DNA of 64,000 nt from Caulobacterales bacterium (GTDB lineage Bacteria > Pseudomonadota > Alphaproteobacteria > Caulobacterales > Aquidulcibacteraceae), in NCBI GenBank assembly GCA_017303355.1, contig JAFLCU010000015.1, positions 1 to 64,000 of the forward strand, read 5' to 3'. A program made the translations under genes and the position numbers. The notes under the pieces were generated by a model. The model was not told the DNA's origin. It made no database searches and saw nothing but the letters and a program-made list of their open reading frames with translations. Shown piece after piece: positions 18,180 through 27,647 of the stretch (positions are counted from its first letter, which is position 1; every line of letters begins with the position of its first letter).

Positions 18180-20348
18180 TTAGCCAGCGTGCGCGAGCAC
18201 GGCGAGTAGTAGCAGAGCCACGATGTTGGTGATCTTGATCATCGGGTTCACGGCCGGGCCCGACGTATCCTTGTAAGGATCGCCGACGGTGTCGCCCGTG
18301 ACCGACGCCTTGTGCGCGTCAGAGCCCTTCTTGTGTACGACGCCGTTCTTGTCCTTGAAGCCGTCTTCAAAGCTCTTCTTGGCGTTGTCCCAAGCGCCGC
18401 CGCCCGAGGTCATCGAGATGGCGACGAACAAACCCGTCACGATCACGCCGACCAGCAGCGCACCGAGAGCCGCAAGCGCCATCGAGACGCCCGCGATCGC
18501 CCACACCGCGAAGAACAGCGCGATCGGCGCCAGCACCGGCAGCAGCGACGGCACGATCATTTCCTTGATCGCCGCTTGCGTCAGGATGTCGACCGCCTTG
18601 CCGTAATCTGGCTTCGCGGTGCGTTCCATGATGCCTGGGATTTCCTTGAACTGGCGGCGCACTTCGGCGACCACCGCTTCAGCCGCACGGCCCACCGCCG
18701 TCATCGACCAGCCGCCAAACAGGTACGGCAACAAGCCGCCGATGAAGAGGCCGACGATCACGTAGGGGTTGGAGAGGCTGAAATCCGGCACGATGCCGCT
18801 GAAGAACGGATATTCCGCGGCGTTCGACGCGTAATATTTCAGGTCTTCCGTGTAAGCGGCGAACAGCACCAGGGCGCCGAGACCGGCCGAGCCGATCGCG
18901 TAGCCCTTGGTGACGGCCTTCGTCGTGTTGCCCACGGCGTCGAGCGCGTCCGTCGTCTTGCGCACTTCCGGCGGCAGTTCGGACATTTCGGCGATGCCGC
19001 CGGCATTGTCCGTCACCGGGCCGAACGCGTCGAGGGCGACGATAATGCCCGCGACCGACAGCATGGTCGTGACCGCGATGGCGATGCCGAACAGGCCGGC
19101 GAGCGTGAAGCACGCCACGATGCCCGCGACGATCGTCAGCGCCGGCAGCGCCGTCGATTCCATCGAGACCGCGAGACCTTGGATTACGTTCGTGCCGTGG
19201 CCCGAAACCGAAGCCTGCGCCACCGAACGCACCGGGCGGAAATTCGTGCCCGTGTAGTATTCCGTGATCCAGACGATCGCGCCCGTCACCAGCAAGCCGA
19301 TCAGGCCGCAGATGAAGAGGTCTTGGCCGGAGATGCCGCCAAGCACGGACGTTGGCCCGAGGCTCGGCGCAACCGATGCCCAGCCCGTGGTGACGTGAAT
19401 CGCGATGGCCAAGCCGCCGATGGCGAGAATGCCGGCGGCGATAAGGCCCTTATAGAGCGCACCCATGATGTTGTTGGACGGGCCAAGCTTCACGAAATAC
19501 GTGCCGATGATCGAGGCGATGATCGCCGTGCCGCCAATCGCCAGCGGCAGCAGCATCAGCGCCGACACCTCGGCGGCTTCGCGGAACAGGATCGAGCCCA
19601 GCACCATCGTCGCGACAGCCGTCACCGCATAGGTTTCGAACAAGTCAGCGGCCATGCCGGCGCAATCGCCAACGTTGTCGCCAACGTTGTCGGCGATCGT
19701 GGCCGGGTTGCGCGGATCGTCTTCCGGGATGCCGGCTTCGACCTTGCCCACCATGTCGCCGCCAACGTCGGCGCCCTTGGTGAAGATGCCGCCGCCGAGA
19801 CGCGCGAAGATCGAGATCAGCGAAGCGCCAAAGCCCAACGCGACCAACGAGTCGACAACCGTGCGGCTGGTCGGCTCGAGGTTCAGGACTTGGGTGAGGA
19901 TCAGATAATAGAACGCGACGCCAAACAGCGCGCCGCCGGCGACGAGCATGCCGGTCACCGCACCCGCGTCGAACGCCATCTTGAGGCCGCCCGCGAGGCT
20001 GTTGCGCGAAGCTTCCGCCGTGCGCACGTTCGCCTGCACCGACACGTTCATGCCGATGAAGCCGGCGACGCCGGAGAGCACGGCGCCGATCAGGAAGCCG
20101 ACCGGAATCTGCCACGTCGGCCAGAACGCGATCGCCAGCACGATCACGACGCCGATTCCGACCCAGCCGATGGTGGTGTATTGGCGGTTCAAATATGCGC
20201 GCGCGCCTTCTTGAATGGCGGCGGCGATTTCTTTCATCCGGTCAGAACCGGCGCTTGCCTTGGTGATGGCTTGCGTTTGCAGCCAGCCATAAACAGCGGC
20301 GAGAACGCCGCTGGCCACGACCAGCCAAAGGATCAATTCTTGGCTCAT
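18180..20348 (-). CDS. hppA: Membrane-bound proton-translocating pyrophosphatase, K+-independent type
   Basis: This 722-residue protein has about sixteen membrane helices and couples pyrophosphate hydrolysis to proton export. The catalytic motif [20 protein letters not shown] and the following [20 protein letters not shown] acidic set are intact. Lys477 in [10 protein letters not shown] is the residue that marks K+-independent proton pyrophosphatases (K+-dependent forms have Ala). The ATG at 20348 with SD AGGAAAGG fits [10 protein letters not shown]; 42 upstream codons are leader. A perfect hairpin (GGCGCGG/CCGCGCC, 20362-20377) sits just 5' of the SD and could affect translation. Confidence 0.96.
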   Translation of the reverse strand: MSQELILWLVVASGVLAAVYGWLQTQAITKASAGSDRMKEIAAAIQEGARAYLNRQYTTIGWVGIGVVIVLAIAFWPTWQIPVGFLIGAVLSGVAGFIGMNVSVQANVRTAEASRNSLAGGLKMAFDAGAVTGMLVAGGALFGVAFYYLILTQVLNLEPTSRTVVDSLVALGFGASLISIFARLGGGIFTKGADVGGDMVGKVEAGIPEDDPRNPATIADNVGDNVGDCAGMAADLFETYAVTAVATMVLGSILFREAAEVSALMLLPLAIGGTAIIASIIGTYFVKLGPSNNIMGALYKGLIAAGILAIGGLAIAIHVTTGWASVAPSLGPTSVLGGISGQDLFICGLIGLLVTGAIVWITEYYTGTNFRPVRSVAQASVSGHGTNVIQGLAVSMESTALPALTIVAGIVACFTLAGLFGIAIAVTTMLSVAGIIVALDAFGPVTDNAGGIAEMSELPPEVRKTTDALDAVGNTTKAVTKGYAIGSAGLGALVLFAAYTEDLKYYASNAAEYPFFSGIVPDFSLSNPYVIVGLFIGGLLPYLFGGWSMTAVGRAAEAVVAEVRRQFKEIPGIMERTAKPDYGKAVDILTQAAIKEMIVPSLLPVLAPIALFFAVWAIAGVSMALAALGALLVGVIVTGLFVAISMTSGGGAWDNAKKSFEDGFKDKNGVVHKKGSDAHKASVTGDTVGDPYKDTSGPAVNPMIKITNIVALLLLAVLAHAG

Positions 20349-20497
20349 GGGACCTTTCCTGGGCGCGGAACCGCGCCGGTTGGGGAATGGGTTGGCCGCC
20401 CCGCGACAGTCCGTCAGCGGCGACGCTTCCCCCAAAGGTGGCCGCTTACTGCCAAAAGCCGCGCGCTTAGGCAATGGATGGGCGAAATCAAGGCAGC

Positions 20498-20965
20498 TTA
20501 GATGCCGGAGCCCTGGCTGGAATAGGTGGCCACGATGGTGATTCCGCCGACCGCGCGCTCGCCCAGCGCTTGAACGGCGGCGGCGCGGTAAACCTGTATG
20601 GCGCGCGCTTCGTTGAGGGCGTTATTGTTCTGCGGATCGACCATATCCGGATGGGCATGGCTGGCGCGCACCAGCGCGTCGCGCAGGAAATGCGCCCGCT
20701 CACGCGTCTGCCACAGGTCCACGCCCTGAGCGATTTCGATGCGGATCGACACGAAAAGATAGTTCACCAGCACGCCGTCACGCACGACGGGGACGGCCAG
20801 ATACGGCGCGTCCATTGAGCGTGACGACAATTGCTCGCCCTCGCCGCCCTCTTCGCTCTTGGCTTTTTCCTTGGCCGGTCCAGAGGCGTTTGCGAGCCCG
20901 GCAAGCAGCGTCGAGGCGATCATCGCCGCCGCGATCGCGCGAATATAGAGCGCCTTTTTAGTCAT
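20498..20965 (-). CDS. Conserved secreted or membrane-anchored protein of unknown function
   Basis: This 155-residue protein has an N-terminal hydrophobic signal ([20 protein letters not shown]), a short charged Lys/Glu linker and a C-terminal domain. That domain includes [40 protein letters not shown] and [18 protein letters not shown]. The layout faintly recalls FliL-like periplasmic domains, but I do not assign that family. The ATG at 20965 is used because the signal starts there. It sits between thiL and hppA and probably ends the nrdR-rib-nusB-thiL transcript. Confidence 0.75.
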   Translation of the reverse strand: MTKKALYIRAIAAAMIASTLLAGLANASGPAKEKAKSEEGGEGEQLSSRSMDAPYLAVPVVRDGVLVNYLFVSIRIEIAQGVDLWQTRERAHFLRDALVRASHAHPDMVDPQNNNALNEARAIQVYRAAAVQALGERAVGGITIVATYSSQGSGI

Positions 20966-21002
20966 GACCCAAGCAGCCTGACCTGCATCGGTTATCGGCG
21001 CG

Positions 21003-22076
21003 TTAGCGGCCCAGCTGATGCGAATATCCCGCTTCCGGAATGGGAATCGCTGCGCCCTTCCAATCGACCAGCGCGACGCCCTCGCCCGCTTCCGCGCGCC
21101 CGATACGTGTGAGCCGCAGCGATTTGTCGGGATCAGCGGCGTGTAGCGCCTCACGCATCTCGGGCGACGCCGTGAACAGCACGACGTAATCATCTCCCCC
21201 TGTCACCAGCTTGCGGAAGTCACCGCCGGTTTGGGCCCAGCGCTGCGCCGGAATGGAAAGCGGCACATCGTTGGCCTCTATGCGCAACGCTACGCCCGAC
21301 GCCGCCGCCAACTTGCCAGCGTCCGCCAGCAAGCCATCCGACACGTCCATCGAGGCGTTCGCGAACCGCGCCACGATCGACGCCGTTTCCAAGCGCACGA
21401 ACGGCGCAAGATAAGTCGACATCAGCCAAGCCGCGTCCGCATCGAACACAGCATCCGGAAGGGTCAGGTAATCTGGCATCTGCCCGGCGAACGCGCGGTT
21501 GTTTCGCTCAGCCTCGGCCTCATCGCGCTCGCGCTGAATCTCGGAAAGCAGGATCGCGCCGCTCCGCAGCTGCAACCCAAGCCAAGCCGAACCGATCTCG
21601 CCGCCGACGAGCCAGACGTCATCGCCCGCCTTCGCGTCCGCGCGCGACGGCGTTCGCGCGCTAAGAGGTTCGCCAAACGCGGTGATCGTGATCGTCAGCG
21701 GCCCGGGCGTCGATGTGGTGTCGCCGCCCAGCAAGCTCATGCCGAAGCTCTGGAGATCGCGCCCGAGTGCGGCCGCGAATTTCGCGATCTCGTCGGACGG
21801 CCGATCCTTCGGCCACGTCAAATTCAGCAACGCCGCCACCGGCGTCGCGCCCTTGCCGACCAGATCGGACACATTCACGCGCAGCGCCTTCATCGCGATC
21901 GTGTCGATCGGATCGCCGCTTAGGAAATGCACGCCCTCGACGATGGTATCGGTGGTGACGACCAAGCGCCCCCGCGCTTCCAGCACAGCGGCGTCATCGC
22001 GCAGCGCGCGCGCGCCTTCATGCGTCGCCAGCGGCGCGAACACGTCTCGAATCAAGGCGAATTCATCAGCGGACAT
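21003..22076 (-). CDS. thiL: Thiamine-monophosphate kinase
   Basis: This 357-residue PurM-fold kinase phosphorylates thiamine phosphate to thiamine diphosphate. The N-terminal DDAAVLE and TTDTIVEGVHFLSGD metal-ATP motifs, the LLGGDTTSTPGPLTITITAFG segment (split here as LLGGDTTSTPG and LTITITAFG) and SMDVSDGLLADAGKLA are all present. It is 8 bp from nusB, as in many proteobacteria. The C-terminal 40 residues are less conserved. Confidence 0.93.
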   Translation of the reverse strand: MSADEFALIRDVFAPLATHEGARALRDDAAVLEARGRLVVTTDTIVEGVHFLSGDPIDTIAMKALRVNVSDLVGKGATPVAALLNLTWPKDRPSDEIAKFAAALGRDLQSFGMSLLGGDTTSTPGPLTITITAFGEPLSARTPSRADAKAGDDVWLVGGEIGSAWLGLQLRSGAILLSEIQRERDEAEAERNNRAFAGQMPDYLTLPDAVFDADAAWLMSTYLAPFVRLETASIVARFANASMDVSDGLLADAGKLAAASGVALRIEANDVPLSIPAQRWAQTGGDFRKLVTGGDDYVVLFTASPEMREALHAADPDKSLRLTRIGRAEAGEGVALVDWKGAAIPIPEAGYSHQLGR

Positions 22077-22084
22077 GCGTCCGC

Positions 22085-22552
22085 TTATGCGCCCTCGTCC
22101 GCCGGACGCAAGTCATGCGCGCACGCATCGAGCGCGGCATTGATGAAACCCGGTTCCGGTCCCTCGAAGAACGCCTTCGCGATCTCGACATATTCATCGA
22201 TCACGACGGCGGTCGGAATATCCTTGCGCTGCTCTAGTTCGGCGGCGCCAGCGCGCAAGATCGCCCGCGCCACGGCGTCGATGCGCTCCAGGCGCCAGCC
22301 CTTGGAGAGATTGCGCGCGATGGCGCGGTCATAGGTGGCCTGGCGATCGACGGCCTTCTCCACCACGACCTTGAAAAGATCGAGATCGCCTTCGGTGTCC
22401 GTGTAGCTGGCTTCCGTCTCGCGCGGCAATTTGCCGGCGGCGAAATCGGCGATCACGTCGGCCGTCGTCGCGCCCGAGACTTCCATCTGATAAAGCGCCT
22501 GCACCGCGCCCAAGCGCGCGGCACTGCGCGCCGCGATTTCACCGGCCTTCAT
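22085..22552 (-). CDS. nusB: Transcription antitermination factor NusB
   Basis: This 155-residue all-helical RNA-binding protein starts with SAARLGAVQALYQMEVSG and has the conserved C-terminal ILRAGAAELEQRKDIPTAVV and DEYVEIAKAFFEGPEPGFIN. It binds boxA RNA with S10 during rRNA antitermination. The start overlaps the ribH stop by 4 bp, a common ribH-nusB arrangement. Confidence 0.95.
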   Translation of the reverse strand: MKAGEIAARSAARLGAVQALYQMEVSGATTADVIADFAAGKLPRETEASYTDTEGDLDLFKVVVEKAVDRQATYDRAIARNLSKGWRLERIDAVARAILRAGAAELEQRKDIPTAVVIDEYVEIAKAFFEGPEPGFINAALDACAHDLRPADEGA

Positions 22553-23037
22553 CGCCCATCCTCACGAGCGGCAGTCTCCGCGAAACGGCGCTTTAGCAGG
22601 ATCATGGAGAGTGCGGCCTTGGTCGCTTCGCCGCCCTTGTCGCCACGCTCCGGCTTCGCGCGCTCTTGCGCCTGCGCGATATTTTCCACCGTCAGGATGC
22701 CGTAGCCGATCGCCAAGCCATCGCGCACCGACAAATCCATCAGCGCGCGCGCGCTCTCGCCGCAGACATAGTCGTAATGGCTGGTCTCGCCGCGCACGAC
22801 GCAACCGAGCCCCACAAAGCCATCATACAAATTGGTCTTCGCCGCGTGCGCGATCGCCGCCGGCACCTCAAACGCGCCCGGCACGAACACCCGGTCCAAG
22901 GTTACTCCAGCTTCCGCCGCCACGGCTTCCGCGCCGCGCTGCATGTAATCGGCGATCTCGCGGTAATAGGGCGAAATCACCATCAGCAAGCGCGCACCTG
23001 GCGCCTTCGGCGTCGGCGTTTTCTCGATGTCCTTCAC
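22549..23037 (-). CDS. ribH: 6,7-dimethyl-8-ribityllumazine synthase
   Basis: This 162-residue enzyme forms lumazine from dihydroxybutanone phosphate and the ribityl-diaminouracil. Family motifs visible are FVPGAFEVPAAI, GLGCVVRGETSHYDYVCGE and GYGILTVEN, with the catalytic histidine in the SHYDYV segment. It overlaps ribBA and nusB by 4 bp on each side, so the three are translationally coupled. Confidence 0.95.
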   Translation of the reverse strand: MKDIEKTPTPKAPGARLLMVISPYYREIADYMQRGAEAVAAEAGVTLDRVFVPGAFEVPAAIAHAAKTNLYDGFVGLGCVVRGETSHYDYVCGESARALMDLSVRDGLAIGYGILTVENIAQAQERAKPERGDKGGEATKAALSMILLKRRFAETAAREDGR

Positions 23038-24161
23038 GGCCGCATCTCGCGCCAGCCTTCGATCGACAAGCCGTACCCTTCCAAACCAACCAGTTTCTGC
23101 GGCGCGCCGCCCAACACAATCATACGTCCAACGCCAAGTTCGTGCAGGATTTGCGAGCCGAGGCCAATTACGCGCAACTCGTCTTCCGCCTCAGCTTCCG
23201 CCGGCACGCCACTTAGCCGACGCGACACCGCATCCGGCACGAGATCGCGTAAGATGACCAGCACGCCCGCGCCTTCCGCCTCGATCTCTTTCAGCGCGCG
23301 ATCAATGCGCGTTGACCGCACGCCAAAACCGCCCATCACGTCAGCGGCAAAATCCACGCGGTGCACCCGCACCAATGTCGGCCTGTCTGGATCGATATCG
23401 CCTTTCACCAGCGCGACGTGCTCAACGCCATCCAGGCAATTGCGCATCACCACGGCGCGGAAGCCTGCGCCCAAGCTCGTCTCGAACGGCTGCTCCTGCA
23501 CCTTCTCGATGTAGCGATCGTTGGCGCGGCGATAGGCGATCAGATCGTCGATCGCGCCGATCTTCAGATTGTGGAATTGCGCGAACGCGATCAGCTCGGG
23601 CAAGCGCGCCATCGTGCCGTCGTCATTCATGATCTCGCAGATCACCGCCGACGGATTGAGCCCCGCCTGGCGCGCAATATCGACGCTCGCCTCGGTATGA
23701 CCCGCGCGCACCAGCACGCCGCCCTCGCGCGCCATCAGCGGAAACACATGACCCGGGGAAACGATATCTTCCGCGCCCTTGCTCGCATCGATCGCCACCG
23801 CGATCGTGCGCGCGCGATCGGCCGCCGAGATGCCGGTCGAAATGCCTTCGCGCGCTTCGATCGACACCGTGAACGCCGTGCCTAGCCGCGCCTGGTTGCG
23901 CGGCGCCATCGGCTCCAAGCCTAGTTCGCGCGTGCGCTCGGCCGTGAGCGCCAGACAGATCAGGCCACGGCCATGCTTGGCCATGAAATTCACCTGCGCC
24001 GGCGTCGCGAATTGCGCGGGGATGATGAGGTCGCCCTCGTTCTCGCGGTCTTCCGCGTCAACGAGAATGAACATGCGCCCTTCGCGCGCTTCCTCGATGA
24101 TCTCCGCGATCGGCGAGATGGCGCGTTTGAGTTCCGATATGGGGGACGGCTGTGCCGTCAT
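23034..24161 (-). CDS. ribBA: RibBA: active DHBP synthase fused to a degenerate GTP cyclohydrolase II domain
   Basis: The N-terminal half (residues about 13-215) is a complete dihydroxybutanone-phosphate synthase: DRENEGD at 38-44, GHVFPL at 137-142 and HTEASVD at 155-161. The C-terminal half (about 230-375) has the GTP cyclohydrolase II fold, seen in LVRVH and a final GLEGYGLSI. However, the zinc-cysteine cluster (normally CxGDxFGSxRCDC) reads FAADVMGGFGVRS with no cysteine. The RQEGRGIGL catalytic loop is replaced around residues 304-316. The RibA half is therefore predicted inactive, a state known in several alphaproteobacterial RibBA proteins. GTP cyclohydrolase II must come from another locus. 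Confidence 0.92.
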   Translation of the reverse strand: MTAQPSPISELKRAISPIAEIIEEAREGRMFILVDAEDRENEGDLIIPAQFATPAQVNFMAKHGRGLICLALTAERTRELGLEPMAPRNQARLGTAFTVSIEAREGISTGISAADRARTIAVAIDASKGAEDIVSPGHVFPLMAREGGVLVRAGHTEASVDIARQAGLNPSAVICEIMNDDGTMARLPELIAFAQFHNLKIGAIDDLIAYRRANDRYIEKVQEQPFETSLGAGFRAVVMRNCLDGVEHVALVKGDIDPDRPTLVRVHRVDFAADVMGGFGVRSTRIDRALKEIEAEGAGVLVILRDLVPDAVSRRLSGVPAEAEAEDELRVIGLGSQILHELGVGRMIVLGGAPQKLVGLEGYGLSIEGWREMRP

Positions 24162-24775
24162 GATTGATTTCTCCGCGCCTCGATCAAGCGCGCCGCGTAG
24201 CGCGCCATCATATCGGCTTCCAAATTGACCTTATCGCCAGCCTTCAGCCGAGACAAAGTCGTGACTGCCCACGTGTGCGGGATGATCAGCACGCCGAAGC
24301 CCTCGGCGTCGACCTCATTAACTGTAAGCGACACACCCGCGATGGCGAGGGAGCCCTTGCCAGCAATCAGATGCGCGATGCTGCCCGGCGGCCGGATACG
24401 GATGCGATACCCCTCGCCGTCCTGCTTCAGCGAAAGCACCTCGCCCAGGCCATCGACGTGACCCTGCACCATATGCCCGCCGAGCTCATCGCCCAGCTTG
24501 AGCGAGCGCTCCAGATTGACGCGATCACCGGCCTTCAATTCGCCCATTGTCGTCAGCGCCAGGCTCTCGGCCGCGACCTCGACCTCGTGACACGCGCCAC
24601 CATTCCTCAGAGCACGCACCCGAACCACGGTGAGGCAGCAACCGTCATGCGCGATGGACGCCCCCACTTCGATTGAGGATGGGTCATAGGCGCTATCGAC
24701 GTAAAGACGCACGAGCCCATCCTTGCGCTCGACCGCCTTCACCTCGCCCAGCGCGGTGACAATGCCTGTGAACAT
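24158..24775 (-). CDS. ribE: Riboflavin synthase alpha subunit
   Basis: This 205-residue enzyme is built from two lumazine-binding repeats. The first begins MFTGIVTALGEV and contains HDGCCLTVV; the second contains GHVDGLGEV and IAGVSLTVN. It dismutates two lumazines to riboflavin plus ribityl-diaminouracil. It overlaps ribBA by 4 bp and lies 14 bp after the reductase-only ribD gene. Confidence 0.95.
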   Translation of the reverse strand: MFTGIVTALGEVKAVERKDGLVRLYVDSAYDPSSIEVGASIAHDGCCLTVVRVRALRNGGACHEVEVAAESLALTTMGELKAGDRVNLERSLKLGDELGGHMVQGHVDGLGEVLSLKQDGEGYRIRIRPPGSIAHLIAGKGSLAIAGVSLTVNEVDAEGFGVLIIPHTWAVTTLSRLKAGDKVNLEADMMARYAARLIEARRNQS

Positions 24776-24789
24776 TCAGCTTTGGCCTT

Positions 24790-25452
24790 TCAGGCTCGCT
24801 CGTAGCTTTCCCAAAGATCGGGGCCAAGCTCACGCAACGCCACACGATTCCATGTAGGCGCTTGCGCCAGCCGCGCCAATGCAAGCGCCCCTACGGCAGG
24901 CCGGCCTTCAGCCCCCAGCACGATCGGCGCACGAAACCACTCGAGGCGATCCACCGCATTCGCCGCGATCAGCGACGCCGCCACCTGCCCGCCGCCTTCG
25001 GCGAACACGCTTGCCACGCCCGCGTTCGCGAGCGCCGTCAGAGCCGCCTCGACGTCAATACCCGCGGGCCCGCGCCCCACGCCGAGCGTCCGCGCACCCG
25101 CCGCTTCCAGCAACGCCCGGCGCTTGCCGTCCGCATCACTTGCGCCAATCACGATCACCGCCGCGCGATCGATGCTCGCGAACAAGCGTCCAACCGGCTC
25201 AAGCGAAAATTCGGTATCGAGCACCACGCGCGCCGGTTGCTTCACGGGCGGCGGCTCAGTGCGCGCCAACAATTCCGGATCGTCCGCACGCGCGGCGCCG
25301 ATGCCCACCATCACCGCCTCATGCGCGGCGCGCATCTTCTGCACCTCGGCGCGCGACGCTTCGCCCGTGATCCAGCGGCTTTCACCCGAGGCCGTCGCAA
25401 TGCGCCCATCGAGCGAAGTCGCAAGTTTCAGGGTGACGCGTGGGCGGTTCAT
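24790..25452 (-). CDS. ribD: Riboflavin-specific reductase domain of RibD, without the deaminase domain
   Basis: The product is about 220 residues and contains only the dihydrofolate-reductase-like half of RibD: RPRVTLKLATSLDGRIA, SRWITGEASR, MVGIGAARADDPELLAR, VASVFAEGGGQVAASLI. Canonical bifunctional RibD is about 360 residues with an N-terminal zinc deaminase (HAE, PCxxxGxTPPC), which is absent here. Only about 110 bp separate this start from nrdR, so the deaminase is not encoded upstream. ATG 25452 is used; GTG 25461 is an alternative. Whether this is domain loss or a gene split cannot be decided from this window. Confidence 0.87.
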   Translation of the reverse strand: MNRPRVTLKLATSLDGRIATASGESRWITGEASRAEVQKMRAAHEAVMVGIGAARADDPELLARTEPPPVKQPARVVLDTEFSLEPVGRLFASIDRAAVIVIGASDADGKRRALLEAAGARTLGVGRGPAGIDVEAALTALANAGVASVFAEGGGQVAASLIAANAVDRLEWFRAPIVLGAEGRPAVGALALARLAQAPTWNRVALRELGPDLWESYERA

Positions 25453-25463
25453 CGCGCGCACTT

Positions 25464-25556
25464 ATGGACCGCCTGCGTCTCGCCGGCCAGCGCCGAACCT
25501 CGCCGCGCGAAGCTTCCGCAACACCAGCGCGCGCCGACGAGACGCCGACGGTCCAT
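25464..25556. repeat. Long inverted repeat between nrdR and the shortened ribD
   Basis: Two 24-nt arms, 25464-25487 (ATGGACCGCCTGCGTCTCGC and on) and 25533-25556, are reverse complements with 3 mismatches. They flank a 45-nt GC-rich loop and fill most of the nrdR-ribD gap. The transcript would fold into a strong stem just before the ribD start, possibly masking it. It does not match the FMN riboswitch. It may be a mobile palindromic unit, or a scar left where the ribD deaminase region was lost. Confidence 0.6.
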
Positions 25557-25562
25557 ATCGCG

Positions 25563-26027
25563 TTAGCTTTTGCCCTTGGGTTTACCGGCCTCTTCGATAA
25601 AATCGGCGAAATCGCTGGCTTCGCGGAAATCGCGGTAAACCGAGGCATAGCGCACGTAGGCCACCGGATCGAGCACGGCCAACGCCTCCATCACCATTTC
25701 GCCGATGGTCTCGGATGCTACTTCGCTCTCGCCCTGGCTTTCGAGCTTGCGCACGATGCCGGAAATCATCTGCTCGATCTGATCTTGTTCAATCGGCCGC
25801 TTGCGCAGCGCGATGGAAAGCGAGCGCGCCAGCTTATCGCGATCGAACGGCACCCGCCGCCCCGATCGCTTCAGCACCACCAGATCGCGCAATTGCACGC
25901 GCTCGAAGGTGGTGAAACGCGAGCCGCATTTATCGCACTGCCGCCGACGCCGGATCGCGGCGCCATCCTCAGTCGGACGGCTGTCCTTCACCTGAGTGTC
26001 TTCGTTTTGGCAAAAGGGACAACGCAT
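25563..26027 (-). CDS. nrdR: Transcriptional repressor NrdR
   Basis: This 154-residue repressor has an N-terminal zinc ribbon (CPFC at 3-6, [12 protein letters not shown] at about 31-42) and an ATP-cone domain ([20 protein letters not shown]). It represses ribonucleotide reductase genes through NrdR boxes when dATP is bound. It heads the riboflavin operon, an arrangement common in proteobacteria. Confidence 0.95.
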   Translation of the reverse strand: MRCPFCQNEDTQVKDSRPTEDGAAIRRRRQCDKCGSRFTTFERVQLRDLVVLKRSGRRVPFDRDKLARSLSIALRKRPIEQDQIEQMISGIVRKLESQGESEVASETIGEMVMEALAVLDPVAYVRYASVYRDFREASDFADFIEEAGKPKGKS

Positions 26028-26047
26028 CGGGGCTCGCTAGCGCTCGC

Positions 26048-26133
26048 AGGCAGTGGGCAATGGGGCTTAGGCAATGGGTTCTAAGCGGAGTCGCGCCGCC
26101 TACCTATTGCCTACTGCCCACTGCCCAATGCCT
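26048..26133. repeat. Imperfect inverted repeat of GGCAATGGG/GGCAGTGGG units between nrdR and glyA
   Basis: The left arm (26048-26077, AGGCAGTGGGCAATGGGGCT and on) and the right arm (26104-26133, complement of AGGCATTGGGCAGTGGGCAG and on) match at about 24 of 30 positions around a roughly 26-nt loop. Inside each arm the unit GGCA(A/G)TGGG recurs, so both tandem and inverted order are visible. The right arm touches the glyA stop. It may terminate glyA transcription or be a dispersed repeat unit. A related stretch (GCTTAGGCAATGG) occurs near 20465. Confidence 0.55.
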
Positions 26134-27428
26134 CAGTAAATCGGAAACCGCGCCGTCAGCGCTTCAACCTTCGCGGCCACAGCCGCTTCCGTCGCCGAAT
26201 TGTCGCCATTCGACTTGGACAGCCCATCCAGCACTTCGCAGATCAAATCCGCGACCTGACGGAATTCCGCCGGGCCGAAACCGCGCGTCGTGCAGGCCGG
26301 CGAGCCAAGGCGTACGCCCGACGTCACCATCGGCTTTTCCGGGTCGAACGGGATGCCGTTCTTGTTGCAGGTGATCAGCGCGCGTTCGAGCGCTTGCTCG
26401 CCCGCTTTGCCCGTCACGCGCTTCGGCCTGAGATCGACCAGCATCAAATGGCTGTCCGTGCCGCCCGAAACGACCGCAAGCCCGTTCTCGATCAAACGCT
26501 CGGCCAACGCCTTGGCGTTCTCCACCGTGCGCTTGGCATAGAGCTTAAACTCAGGCTGCAAAGCTTCGCCAAAGCTCACGGCCTTGGCCGCGATCACATG
26601 CATCAGCGGCCCGCCTTGGAGGCCTGGGAAAACCGCTGAATTGATGCGCTTTCCGAGCTCTTCATCGTTCGACAGGATCATGCCGCCACGCGGCCCGCGC
26701 AGCGTCTTGTGCGTCGTCGTCGTCACCACATGCGCGTGCGGCAGCGGCGAAGGATACACACCGCCGGCAATCAGGCCCGCATAGTGCGCCATATCCACCA
26801 TCAGATACGCGCCGACCTCGTCCGCGATTCTACGGAAGCGCGCGAAGTCGATCGCGCGTGAATAGGCGGAGGCGCCGGCCAGGATCAGTTTCGGCTTTTC
26901 GCGATGCGCTATTTCCGCGACCTGATCGTAATCAATCAGATGATCGTCAGGGCGCACCGTGTAGGAGACCGGTTGAAACCATTTGCCGGAGAAATTCGCC
27001 GGCGCACCGTGCGTCAAGTGCCCACCAGCAGCCAAATCCATACCGAGGAATTTGTCGCCCGGCTGCAATAGCGCGAAGAACACCGCCTGATTTGCGTTGG
27101 CGCCCGAGTGCGGCTGTACGTTCACGAACTTGCAATCGAATAGGCGCTTGGCCCGCTCGATCGCCAACCGCTCCACCTCGTCGACGAATTCACAGCCGCC
27201 ATAATAGCGCCGGCCCGGGTAGCCTTCCGCGTATTTGTTGGTGAGCACCGAGCCCTGCGCCTCGAGCACAGCGCGCGACACGACATTTTCCGAGGCAATC
27301 AGCTCGATCTGCTTTTGCTGACGACCGAGTTCGGCATCAATCGCCGCCTTCACGTCGTGATCAGCGCGCTCAAGCGCGGCTTCAAAAAAACGGTCGCGGC
27401 CCGCGGCGCTTCCGGCGGCATCAGTCAT
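26133..27428 (-). CDS. glyA: Serine hydroxymethyltransferase
   Basis: This 431-residue PLP enzyme interconverts serine and glycine and supplies methylene-tetrahydrofolate. Key segments: [32 protein letters not shown], the PLP lysine in [14 protein letters not shown], and [18 protein letters not shown]. It lies upstream of nrdR on the same strand, separated by an inverted repeat, and is divergent from the mucR-like gene. Confidence 0.97.
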   Translation of the reverse strand: MTDAAGSAAGRDRFFEAALERADHDVKAAIDAELGRQQKQIELIASENVVSRAVLEAQGSVLTNKYAEGYPGRRYYGGCEFVDEVERLAIERAKRLFDCKFVNVQPHSGANANQAVFFALLQPGDKFLGMDLAAGGHLTHGAPANFSGKWFQPVSYTVRPDDHLIDYDQVAEIAHREKPKLILAGASAYSRAIDFARFRRIADEVGAYLMVDMAHYAGLIAGGVYPSPLPHAHVVTTTTHKTLRGPRGGMILSNDEELGKRINSAVFPGLQGGPLMHVIAAKAVSFGEALQPEFKLYAKRTVENAKALAERLIENGLAVVSGGTDSHLMLVDLRPKRVTGKAGEQALERALITCNKNGIPFDPEKPMVTSGVRLGSPACTTRGFGPAEFRQVADLICEVLDGLSKSNGDNSATEAAVAAKVEALTARFPIY

Positions 27429-27647
27429 GGAACGGCTCTTCCTTGGGAGTGGGAATCTGCGCCGGGAACATAGTTCGCCAGCCTCACGTAAGCAAAGTTG
27501 CTCTCCAGGTAGAGAAAACCGCCCGACTAAATACAGTTATCGCAGTCAAACAGACCCATAGGTCGATAGTAATACTTGCAGAATCTAGGGTTTTGGCTCT
27601 AATAACGCGCTTGAGGGCACTGTATTCGTTCGGAAAAAGGCTGGGGA
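27429..27647. promoter_or_regulatory. Divergent glyA / mucR promoter region
   Basis: This 219-bp gap is richer in A+T than its neighbours, with T-A steps such as AATACAG and AGTAATACTTG near the mucR side. MucR/Ros proteins bind AT-rich DNA containing T-A steps and often autoregulate, so this is a plausible MucR target. A GAATC at 27581 fits GANTC, the CcrM methylation site of this order. No riboswitch fold was recognised upstream of glyA. Confidence 0.4.

Noticed and set aside
18312..20501. Long open frame on the plus strand opposite hppA (729 codons)
   Set aside because: Arg/His-rich composition typical of the antisense of a high-GC gene; the minus strand encodes a perfect pyrophosphatase.
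25464..25556. FMN riboswitch before ribD
   Set aside because: A simple two-arm inverted repeat, without the six-stem pattern or conserved loops of the RFN element.
26048..26133. CRISPR-like array, because similar short units recur
   Set aside because: Units are about 9-10 nt, inverted and without spacers; no cas genes nearby.
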